From assembly GCA_022453515.1 (NCBI GenBank), contig JAJNNY010000020.1, positions 62,001 through 126,000 on the forward strand: a stretch of 64,000 nucleotides of DNA, given 5' to 3'. Below, in pieces: positions 55,398 to 64,000 of this stretch. A model generated the notes under the pieces. The model was not told where the DNA came from, did no database searches, and worked only from the letters and a program-made list of their open reading frames with translations. The DNA comes from Astrocystis sublimbata. Its lineage: Eukaryota; Ascomycota; Sordariomycetes; Xylariales; Xylariaceae. Within the stretch, counting starts at the first letter, position 1; each line of letters begins with the position of its first letter. A program made the position numbers and the translations under genes.

Positions 55398-57612
55398 GAT
55401 GTCTTATTTTTCTGATGAGGTTGTCGTTTTTTTGACTACTTGCAAAACCGAGTGTTTCTGGGTAGTTGTTCTGGCGCTTCTGTTGCTACTGTCGACCGAA
55501 AGGATATAAGTCTGTTTTGATGTTGTTGGCGCGGGGGCTCTGGTAAACCTGCGGTTGTTTGTAAAGATACGAATGACTGATGAGTGTCTGATAGAATCTT
55601 CAATATCTGTTGCTGCCGACAGAACGCTCTTATACAACTTCATGTGATGCTCCCATCGTATTTCGCTTCCGTCACTTTGTCCTACGCCGATCTATTTCAC
55701 ATTGATCCAGGTATACAATAACAAAAGTGAAGATTCCCATCGGAAAAGCCGTTTGGTTGACGCTGACCTCGTGTCTATTTTGACGGACGATGTTTATACT
55801 GGAAGAAACAATTTCATAAAGTAGGTAGTCTATAGCCTAAGAATTCGCGAGTAGTAGCCATATAGACGCCTATCGGTCCGGATTTCGGACTGGTTTTTGT
55901 CTCGTACCTCCTTACGAACCCCGCGGGTATTGGAAGTGGCATTGCTCTACGTTGCTGACGTCAAAGCCTTTAGTCCTTCCGATGAAGCGAAGGTAGTGTC
56001 GTTGAAATGGGTGTTCAAGGACGGTTTAGAGTGGATCAGGTGTGAGATGAGGCTCGGCAAGCTAATGCTATCTAGATCTGGGGCTCTAGGGCTGAAGGAG
56101 CCGGTCCCGGTCCGTTCTGTATTTAGGTAGTTTGGGATTATACGGGAAGATCATCCGAGGGACACAAGCGAGATCTGTGACACTACTCCGACGACAGCGA
56201 TATATGCCAACAACAGCGACACTGAAGCATTATATAATCCTGAGACAAACTCATAAAACTGACTATTGCTAGTCTCCAAAGATCATAGTCTAAAATTCCT
56301 GCAATGGATCTTTGGGCGCCCATTCTCAACATTTGTAGCAGGATCACGATTGACCGAAGTATCTGAATGTGACGATCAGGGTCAGGAGGCATCCAAGAGT
56401 TCTGTGATGCTTCGTTTCATGATGTCAGTTGAAGTAATCGGGCCGTTCAAGGCACTGATCGTTGCAGAGTTAGGCTGATTCAATCGTATTTCGGATCGGC
56501 GATAGGAGGTCTTGTCGGACAACGCGTATAGACGACAGCTTTGATGGATAGGACGTTGCGGCTCGCGGAGTCGCTTCCGACGATCGGGCACCCACAGAGA
56601 TATCATTCATCATTGGTTAATACGAAAGTAGCTGAGCTAGCTGAAGAGATGTGTCGTGCGACACTCGGGCCAAGAAATGGGAGAGGTCATGGATAAATCC
56701 TTGCATTTGTATTTTAAGCGTCGGGTTCTGTCTGGTAGGAGCTCTTAGTACTATTCTTGGGTGGGAGAAAGGAACAAAACCTTAATGTCTGCGCCGCCGG
56801 GACGGAACAATTTCAGCTGTTCAAGCCCTTGCTCTGCTTCTCGCAGCACGCCCGCCTGTCATGTGTTCGTCCTGCTGAATTATTGCATTTCTCTTAAGGT
56901 GTCCTGCCATTCGGCTTGGACTTCCGCTGTGCTAATTTGCAATTGTAGCCGGTTTATAGATAGACATGCTGATGTCATCGCGATTACTAACTTCCCAGCG
57001 TGCTGTTCCCTAGTTCGTGTTGCGCGTATGGGACACCAATCAGTGACGATGGAGTCTAGGCTAGGCGTTGAGGCTTAGCCGTGATCCATGGGTGTTGCCA
57101 AATTCGGATCTAGATAACTTCTACACGGGCGCAATTGCGGGAAGTGAGGTGGAAAGCGGAGATAGGCCCTTGTAATTGCTGAAATTTGTAAGCCAATGGT
57201 CTTGCGCCAATGACCCTGGTTATTTCTTCAAAAACGGCACGTTCGTCTTGGCAAGGTGATCAGGCATACTTGGCCCGCATAACTAGGGCCAAGCCGGAGT
57301 ATTAAGCTAGACGCACCTCAGCAAGTGCGAGGTTGCGCAATACTCGGGAGCCAGGGATTTGACTCCCTTCTTTCTTTCGGGAACATTCCTATCTGATATA
57401 TGCGAGTGACCCTCTTCTTGCTTTAATATTCGTTTCTGTCTGTTCCGCTGGTTCCGCGATTGGTCAAGTGAGTTACGAGATGCGACACGTGTTCAAAATG
57501 CACATGCATGAATAGTTCAATGATCAGTTTGCTCGGGCGCATCAATATTGTTTCCGAAAATTGAAGTGTTCCGCAGTCAAACATATAACGATTGCTCTGC
57601 ATAACGGATGCC
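55398..57612. other. Spacer with a nonsense-ridden relic
   Basis: Mostly without genes. The minus-strand relic at 56751-56978 is listed separately. The frame just upstream of the deaminase-like gene (55404-55643) is probably its leader. Confidence 0.4.
56751..56978 (-). pseudogene. Coding relic with two internal stop codons
   Basis: From an ATG at 56978 the frame gives ISTAEVQAEWQDTLREMQ, then TAA (56882-56880), then FSRTNT, TGA (56861-56859), then a helical piece LREAEQGLEQLKLFRPGG and a final TAG. Length, heptad-like spacing and composition resemble helical regions of fungal N-terminal STAND/HeLo-type proteins, but assignment is by eye only. TGA here fits CGA to TGA; TAA fits CAA to TAA. 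Likely an eroded gene. Confidence 0.3.
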
Positions 57613-58896
57613 TCAGACCCGAGACGCTGCATTATTTGAGAATTCCAACGAATAATCTATGGTCTTCAAAATCTTCGTCCCACGATCAGATGGCTCGTGT
57701 AGCGAAAAGGTGTCTGGGGAACTTTCACCTCTGCATATAACGTTGGTAAGTCCAACGCAAGCCCGAGGCCCAACCCGAGTCCAACCCTGATCTTCGCTCA
57801 CTCTTGGTTGATTGCCATCGGCTTTCGGGACATTGATCCTGGATTTGATGCTGGAGACCGCGGCTTCTAGCTTTGGGAACAGCTTAACCAGCAATCGAAA
57901 AATCTGCGGCAAGCAAGCGCACACAATAGCCAGACTCATTTCGATGATTGACCACATCGTGGTTGTCACGTCGTAGAGGGGATCAGGACTCCTTGTGGGA
58001 TCGTCAAGGCTGGTGATTCGGAGAGCTGACGCAAACATAACCCTAAGAACCATTCAGTGACATGCCAAAATCGAATCGTACAGAGCATAGCATGGATAAC
58101 TCACGCCGTGCCAAGTCCGAACAGGAGTACCAGCGATAACTTCTTAGCTATTCGCATCTCGAGGCGACAAATGATGGGCATGGGCAGAACGAGGATAACA
58201 AGGTCAGATACGGTGGATACAATGGCATTGGTATACCACAGAGGGCCCATGTTTATGCATCTCCCGCCCTTTCTGTCCACTTCAAATTCTACCGAAATGG
58301 GATTGCACTGGAAAATCATGATAGACGTTGCTATGGTGCAGTATACGACCAGGGTAAGAATAAAAACGTAACAGCTCCATTTGAGCCATCTGACGGTGCC
58401 GAAGATGCGAAGGTAGAGTAGGAGAATCGATATTTTGGTTAGGCTAAGGGATATTTTGTATGTGACCTGACCAACGAGGAAGTACTGCGAATGGGGTGAG
58501 TGAGAAGCAAAGAAAATGTGTGCTCATTGATTAGAAACTTACCTTCATTGCCTCGTGAATCTGGTAGGTACTCAGATTCTCGACATGCTTTCCGTACCCG
58601 AGCGAAACCCCCCAGAGGCCCATCACGTAATTTGACAAGGCAAAGACCTATAACAAATCAGACGGAGCAGTCCCAAACTGTGAAATCCAAGCGCTTTTTT
58701 CATCAGCACTTACCACCGACGCCAATATTGTGTAATCGTCTGTTCCAAGGCCTCCATCTGTTCGTTTCCTTGACCAGACTTTCACGCCCACAACGAGGGG
58801 ACATAGGAACAAGTACATCCAACAAGGGATGTATATCATCGAAGCCTGATCGCCTGTTGGACTGCGAGGTACGTTCGGGACAAGACAGGGCGCCAT
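57613..58896 (-). CDS. Fungal rhodopsin-fold integral membrane protein
   Basis: Exons 58896-58714, 58647-58543, 58484-58105 and 58042-57613 give 365 residues, all phases consistent. About seven transmembrane helices are seen: IYIPCWMYLFLCPLVVGVKV, the loop DDYTILASVVFALSNYVMGL, YFLVGQVTYKISLSLTKISI, LYLRIFGTVRWLKWSC, CNPIS before a Cys-containing loop GGRCINMGPLWY, and WSIIEMSLAIVCACLPQIFR, which is the family's most typical sequence. These are the PF20684-type proteins of Pezizomycotina, function unknown. A polar tail of about 110 residues follows the last helix. It belongs to the same family as the gene at 21143-22553 but the sequences differ widely, so a recent duplication is not indicated. 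Start is the first ATG giving a typical N-terminal length; upstream ATGs in frame exist. Confidence 0.85.
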
Positions 58897-59850
58897 CTTC
58901 AGGCTGTGAAGATTACAGTCTTGGGGGAGTGGGCTCCTAATCAGTTCAACCTGTAGCCTGGAACGACTTTCGGCGCAAACTTGAAGTGGCTGAATGACGT
59001 CTTCAGTTGCAGCAGCAGAAATGACGAGATAGAATGAGCTTCGGCGTATAGATTGCATGAGGGGTCGTGGATGAGAAAAAGAGAGAGCATCTTGACTGTT
59101 AGATAGGCAAAGGAATGCATCGACGAGAGAAGTGAAGAGTCAAGGTGACTTTCCTGTTGCATGCCACTCTCCCGTCTCACAATACCCTAAAACGCCATCT
59201 TGTCTAGGTGAAGCCAACTACATGCTCCGTGTTAGCATTCTCCCTTAAATGCAACATGCTCAACAGTATCGGGCGGCTAATGTTCAGTATCTACTGTATC
59301 ACAGCATCTACATTGGCAGAGACGGCTATCACGAGGACGCAAACACGACACGTCAACGTCTCCATCCAATCGACTTCGAAGGGAGTGTAATGTACAGGAG
59401 GCAAATCGGTGGGGACTGGGGCGGAATGACAACACCATATGTGATACACATCGAAGAGGGGAAACCTGCGATTGTGCTACAGCTCTGCTGTAAGTCCTAT
59501 ACCGGCGCTCTTTTTCTTCTCTTGAAATGAATGACTCTCATTTCTAATTTGTCAGAGTACTCGGCCATAGAAGCTCAATACTCATGGTTGTTAGTGCAAC
59601 TCTTTCAGGCTCACTAACTATTGAAGTTTTGCCACATAGTGTTGCTGCTGACTCATTATGGTTGTACACGGACATGAAGAGGTCTGCTAGCATTAGTTCA
59701 CGACGAGGACCTCATGATTAATAGTTTCTCAAATTCTCAAAACTTTCTATAACTTCTGCTCATAGTTAATGAGCTACATATACTTCGAAGAGATTGTTAG
59801 AGTCGAATCATACAAGTATCCCATGCAACCGACAGATGACCATGTGCTGC
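58897..59850. other. Intergenic, no gene seen
   Basis: AT-rich; ORFs of 60-93 codons on the plus strand between 59208 and 59530 are unsupported. No element recognised. Confidence 0.4.
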
Positions 59851-60471
59851 TCAGCCCGACATGTAGCCCACTGCTTGCTCTACAGACGATACCCATGCCA
59901 AGCTAGGAATCACCGTCTCAATGAGGTCGGTATGTACTTGCGCATTAGGGTCCCAGCACGCATCCGCAACGACCGAAACGACGAAGCCAATGTCCGTACC
60001 ATGCGACATAGTTCCCATGATGGCACCACTGGTGGCAATGCCAGCGAAAATCAGATGGGCCACGCCAAGTTCGTCCCGCAGATATGGCACCAGCTTGTCG
60101 TCTAGAACAGACTGGAGCTCGGGAGGCCTCTTGTGCACAGTCTCGAGGCTGGTGCTATGCGCTGTAGGAGCGAAAGCGACGTACTCTGCGCCCAGTTCGG
60201 GACTCGCAGAGAAGATGGGCTTGTATTGCGCGTCCCATGTTGCAGCAACCTTGTTGGTTGCAGGGGGCACGGTGTTGGTGTCACAAGTGCAGTGGAGGAT
60301 GGCAATATTGTTCTTGCGAGCAGCTTCCAGAAGAGCTTTAGCTGCTGTGATGAGTCTTTCTTTGGCATGACTGGGCATCATGTCGACCAGGAGGTTTTGG
60401 TAGTCAAGAAACATGAGAGCGGTCTGAGACGGGCGGTAGGCCGATGGCTCATGGAGACGGCTGTATGACAT
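59851..60471 (-). CDS. Isochorismatase-fold hydrolase lacking the catalytic Cys
   Basis: An unspliced ORF of 206 residues from an ATG at 60471. The isochorismatase/nicotinamidase fold is evident: ALMFLDYQNLLVD with the catalytic Asp23, a Lys at 114 in TVHKRPPELQ, and LIFAGIATSGAIMGT where the nucleophilic Cys of the D-K-C triad should be at position 150 but is Ala. The following GTDIGFVVSVVADACWDP is normal for the family. The fold therefore looks intact but the chemistry of Cys-dependent members (amide or vinyl-ether hydrolysis) should be absent. Some fungal homologues also lack this Cys. It could be a degenerate enzyme, a binding protein, or use another nucleophile. Cytosolic; neighbours give no pathway. 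Confidence 0.82.
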   Translation of the reverse strand: MSYSRLHEPSAYRPSQTALMFLDYQNLLVDMMPSHAKERLITAAKALLEAARKNNIAILHCTCDTNTVPPATNKVAATWDAQYKPIFSASPELGAEYVAFAPTAHSTSLETVHKRPPELQSVLDDKLVPYLRDELGVAHLIFAGIATSGAIMGTMSHGTDIGFVVSVVADACWDPNAQVHTDLIETVIPSLAWVSSVEQAVGYMSG

Positions 60472-61081
60472 GGTCGCACTGTGCAAATATAATTAATTCC
60501 GCGCAGAGGGCAAGTAGGTGACTTGGAGGTAAGTTTGAATGCGATTTATAATCTGATTGAAGAAGAGATGAAAAATGACTACCGTACTGAGACCCTAGGG
60601 GCCTAGAAGTATTGTTAGATTCAGAAGTATTATTAGATTTCAGAAATGTTCTTAGCGTATAGAAGAATTCCCTATAGGCTGGTTTTCCTACTACGGGTAT
60701 TGATTTATAAGGCCTTTTTATTTCCGAAGTTTCTTGCAACTATTAGCTCGTCTTTTCCCGATGTGGTAATATAATCGTTGCCCTCTAATATCTCGCGGCT
60801 GTTATATCAAATTTTCTTTGTTCCTGCATGGTCCCAAACAACAACCAACAGCTTCGGATATAAGATAGAGGATACCGATACTAGCTACTCGTGGTTCATT
60901 TTTCATTGCCCTCGGAGTCGGGATCAACCAATCTGAGACCCACGCCTCCACCTTCCCGTGCCTCTTGTCACGTAAGCGAGTACGCGATCACTCATAGGAA
61001 GAATAGCCAGTGCAGTTTCTAGAAGGGATCGCTTTATCTAAGGGACTTAGTATAGATCCACTTCTCCGTAACAAACATGTA
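60472..61081. other. Intergenic, no gene seen
   Basis: AT-rich promoter region of the isochorismatase-fold gene and 3' flank of the long ORF on the same strand. A repeated AGAAGTATTRTTAGATT motif lies near 60605-60640. No gene. Confidence 0.4.
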
Positions 61082-64000
61082 TCATATAATCATCAAGACA
61101 TCTGCATTCTCGTGATAAATATCCGGAAACGCGCCTTCATCCTCTGCGTTACTTAGTACACATTTCAAGCACGTGTTCGGGCCTTTGATCACAACTTTAT
61201 AGCCTTTGGCAAGACATAGAGCCGTGGCAGCGAGTCTTGCTTGCCAGTTCCCCTTGGCACGAACGATCCCTGGCTGTGTCGGAGGGACGAGCATCTCGAC
61301 GAAGTTGTCGATCGATATAATCGTGGGACCGTCCTGGGTAGGATTGGCGCAACTACACGCCTTGCCCTTGAGAATCTCCGCCTCGCTTTTCAAGTTGGGG
61401 TGCGTTGACGATCCCAGGACGTCTAACTCGGCAATCCATTCCCCTCGATTGTATACCGATACCAGGGTTTCTAAGAAGTAGGCCTCGACATCTGGTCCGC
61501 CGAAGAAATTGGCATTGACGGCCTGCGATGCGTCTGAGAAGCTAAGCTGTAGATTCGTGCCCTCGAAGCAGTCCTCCATTATACCCGTGTACACATGGTG
61601 GTCGTATTGGTACCATTCGTCAATAAAGTCATACCGCCTGATTTCGGGTTCGGTTGGGGGAACCATAAATGCCATTCCAGCTCTTCCTATGTTGCCTGTA
61701 AAGCGCTGTATCGGTGGCCCATTCATTCGATCAACCGGGTCGCGAAGTAGACATGAGGCAATGTAGAGTGAATCGGAAGCGCAAAGACCGAATACACTCT
61801 TTAGAGTATCGGGATCCAGGTTATAAGTTCCCGTCTCCATCGTAGCGATGCACGAAAAGCATGTCGCCGTATCCGAGTCCGCGGCATGTAAGTAAGAAGG
61901 AAGCCTGGGAATGAATCCACGATCTTGTGTATGAGTAATCATGATATCGTGGCGGGGTAATTTGAGAGCTTGCCGGATCCATTTCGCACTGGCAAAGTTG
62001 AAGCCGACAGCACGTACGTCGATAGTCGCTCCATTCATATTCGAGTAGAGACTCTCAACTAGAGTCGTAGCTTGAAGAGTAATGTCGTTGATGCGCGTAT
62101 ATGTTGCACACTCTGTGAAATCAACAGACGCTGGGTGAAACAAACCCATCACTTGCCTAATTGTGAGTTCCTTAAATGGCGGACTCAATGTAGAGGAGGG
62201 CACATGCGTTGTGGATTGATGAATTATAGGTTCCATGTCTCGACGACGAAGTAACGCAATGCTTTCGAGGTTTCCTGAGACCACGACGTATTCCGCATGT
62301 TTCTCGGCTTTGGACTTTCGATGAGTATACATGCTGATGATTACCTCGCTTTCTTCTGCTTTCTTCTGAGTTCTTCTTTCTACAGATCTGGCATGGGCGA
62401 CTGTGACATATACTTGATTTGCCTTTCTCCTGCCGTAACGGAAAGAAAAGGCTGGGCATTGAGAGTCAAAATTCTCTATGTCCTCCCTCAGAATAGCGAT
62501 TTCGCGTTGTCGGTTGCTTATTATCTTTATGTCGTCTTGGCTGAGGGTGGACGTAGATCTCGGAACAATCCACCGTTTGTAGCTTCCCTCAGTACTAGCA
62601 CCGTCATCGTACTCGGGAAATACTGTCGCAAATTCGAAGAGTTCCAACTGTTTACTACCTTCACTGCGGTTGACGCTGGTAGAATACGCCCTTTTAAAGA
62701 CAATGAGGTATTCGTAGCAGCCGGGCTTCGGTGCCTTTCCAGCACTGGTATTCAGCGGCACGACCTCCCGTAGGAGCGTGATTTTTCTTTCCGTGGAACG
62801 CCCTACTCTAAGATAAGTTTCGACATTGAAAATCCCGTTGAAAGGAATTTTGCTCGAACTCTGAGGGAGTCTTCTTCCCAATGCCTGCAGCTTGCGGATA
62901 CGCTCTTCATGAAGGCGATCTTTGTTCTGAAGACAAACCCTGGAAAGCATTGTGAGCCACGATGGGTGAGTGTGATGAGGGACCTGGTCAGCCACCCAGG
63001 AGTGCCGCTCTCTGGTTGACGGGCATGTGTCATATCCTAATGCAAAATGTAGCTCAATAGCAACATTGCTAACGAATTGCAGTATACTCTGCATCGAGAT
63101 TGATGCATCGTGCCAAGGCCCAATATATGATGACACAATTGCCCACAACATCTCGTCGATTGTGAGTCTGTCGCGTTGCGTGGTACGCAACGTTTTCACT
63201 CTAGTCACAGGTAGACGTCCGTAATATCTGAGGTGGGCGAGGGGCAGTGCCCAATACACGGACTGGGGGTCTTTGATAACCCGAGGAGATGGCTCGAGAC
63301 CAAGTGTAAGTACACCACGGCCTTTGAGAAGTGAATCATTCTGTTCGATGAAGCGCTCCGTGGCGAAAAGACATTTCATGTCAGGATAAAGGTGCCAGGA
63401 GAGTAGACCGAGGAGTATGTCCCCGCGATGCACCTGCAGAGGAATGCCGCACAGGAGCTTTTCCATCTGCATCATTGACGAAGCCCATGCATCAACCACG
63501 CTGTTGTATGTGTCGGGTTTCGAGTTTACTGGTATATCGAGATTGTCAATGATCAATCTAGCTTGCGTCTGCTGCTTCTTCATGACTTGGTCTGCGACAC
63601 GAAGCCATGCTCGGGCGCTAGCATCCCAGTCGAAAAGATCGGCTCGAGAAACATCACCAGTCATTCCAAGAAGAACTTCTTGCTCCAACTCTCCCTCTTC
63701 GGCTAGTTTGGACTTTAGGTCGAGCTTTCTTCGTGCTATGATCTCGACCCAAATTGACGTAGCCTCCGGCGGCTCCCAGATTTGAGCCAATAGGCAGGCA
63801 AGCAGATGGCACTGGATTGCCCGCCAGCCAGAAGTTGCGGCAGCCCATAATGTTGTAGCATCAGCTCCGATCATGCCCGCAAAAGCTCCGTGCGAATCAT
63901 TTCCTTGGGGATTTGCTGTTGCGGTGCGGGATATTTCCGAGGCGCGTAGGCCGTACGCCCTGATCAGTTCTGGAGTCGATGGCAGTATTGCACTGTCTTT
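61082..64000 (-). CDS. Large protein of unknown function, 5' end beyond window
   Basis: One frame is open from the stop at 61082 to the right edge, at least 972 residues without an intron. There is an internal ATG at 63874, but the frame continues upstream through LIRAYGLRASEISRTAT to base 64000, so the true start is outside. No domain was recognised. Visible features are a central region with many basic residues (RERHSWVADQVPHHTHP, KKAEESEVIISMYTHRKSK), a GCYEYLIVFKRAYSTSV stretch, an Asp/Tyr-rich DEWYQYDHHVYTGIMEDCFE, and a C-terminal segment with CSCANPTQDG and CLKCVLSNAEDEG that may bind zinc. Lineage-specific fungal proteins of this kind are common in accessory regions. The lack of introns over 2.9 kb is unusual next to neighbours with one to seven exons. 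Confidence 0.7.
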   Translation of the reverse strand, partial: KDSAILPSTPELIRAYGLRASEISRTATANPQGNDSHGAFAGMIGADATTLWAAATSGWRAIQCHLLACLLAQIWEPPEATSIWVEIIARRKLDLKSKLAEEGELEQEVLLGMTGDVSRADLFDWDASARAWLRVADQVMKKQQTQARLIIDNLDIPVNSKPDTYNSVVDAWASSMMQMEKLLCGIPLQVHRGDILLGLLSWHLYPDMKCLFATERFIEQNDSLLKGRGVLTLGLEPSPRVIKDPQSVYWALPLAHLRYYGRLPVTRVKTLRTTQRDRLTIDEMLWAIVSSYIGPWHDASISMQSILQFVSNVAIELHFALGYDTCPSTRERHSWVADQVPHHTHPSWLTMLSRVCLQNKDRLHEERIRKLQALGRRLPQSSSKIPFNGIFNVETYLRVGRSTERKITLLREVVPLNTSAGKAPKPGCYEYLIVFKRAYSTSVNRSEGSKQLELFEFATVFPEYDDGASTEGSYKRWIVPRSTSTLSQDDIKIISNRQREIAILREDIENFDSQCPAFSFRYGRRKANQVYVTVAHARSVERRTQKKAEESEVIISMYTHRKSKAEKHAEYVVVSGNLESIALLRRRDMEPIIHQSTTHVPSSTLSPPFKELTIRQVMGLFHPASVDFTECATYTRINDITLQATTLVESLYSNMNGATIDVRAVGFNFASAKWIRQALKLPRHDIMITHTQDRGFIPRLPSYLHAADSDTATCFSCIATMETGTYNLDPDTLKSVFGLCASDSLYIASCLLRDPVDRMNGPPIQRFTGNIGRAGMAFMVPPTEPEIRRYDFIDEWYQYDHHVYTGIMEDCFEGTNLQLSFSDASQAVNANFFGGPDVEAYFLETLVSVYNRGEWIAELDVLGSSTHPNLKSEAEILKGKACSCANPTQDGPTIISIDNFVEMLVPPTQPGIVRAKGNWQARLAATALCLAKGYKVVIKGPNTCLKCVLSNAEDEGAFPDIYHENADVLMII

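Overview
This is a filamentous ascomycete (Pezizomycotina) nuclear contig. The evidence is short spliceosomal introns (about 48-130 nt, GT..AG with one GC..AG), families largely restricted to these fungi (fungal rhodopsin-fold membrane proteins, a HeLo-type cell-death domain, a BIM1/X325-like copper protein), and long gene-poor spacers. A Sordariomycete-like host is my guess; nothing here fixes the class. No rRNA, confident tRNA, CRISPR or intact transposon was seen.

Layout. 1-9.4 kb is gene-poor with only degenerate or ambiguous ORFs. 9.5-12.7 kb (+) encodes a glycogen-targeting subunit of protein phosphatase 1 (RVxF motif plus CBM21) with a probable intron in its 5' leader. 14.9-16.2 kb (-) is a secreted acid phosphatase with a CACGTG box upstream. 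18.1-19.1 kb (+) is a CCC1/VIT-type vacuolar iron transporter. 19.2-19.9 kb (-) holds a single-pass membrane protein whose 5' exons are unclear. 21.1-22.6 kb (-) is a five-exon rhodopsin-fold membrane protein, and 23.3-25.2 kb (-) an MFS drug/metabolite exporter with a TAG inside a conserved motif.

25.3-32 kb is AT-rich and accessory-like: a small Gly/Gln-repeat protein, a zinc-ribbon gene broken by a TGA, a small Cys-rich protein and a decayed repeat-like fragment. 33.1-37.1 kb (+) is one five-exon gene for a 1204-residue HeLo-pseudokinase-serine protease fusion, the most interesting locus here. Next come a secreted Ser/Thr-rich protein (37.5-37.9 kb, -), a GPI-type BIM1-like copper protein (39.4-40.2 kb, -), a ferric reductase (42.7-44.6 kb, +), cytosolic (possibly also mitochondrial) arginyl-tRNA synthetase (46.1-48.4 kb, +) and a P450 with an unusual C-terminal tail (50.4-53.1 kb, +).

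The right end carries a deaminase-like protein (54.7-55.4 kb, -), a nonsense-ridden coding relic (56.8-57.0 kb, -), a second rhodopsin-fold protein (57.6-58.9 kb, -), an isochorismatase-fold hydrolase without its usual cysteine (59.9-60.5 kb, -) and an intronless giant ORF of unknown function running off the edge (61.1-64.0 kb, -).

Three metal-related genes (iron transporter, copper protein, ferric reductase) lie within 27 kb but are not adjacent, so a functional cluster is not claimed. Housekeeping genes alternate with accessory patches. Several accessory genes carry nonsense codons explicable by single C:G to T:A transitions, the pattern expected of repeat-induced point mutation (RIP).
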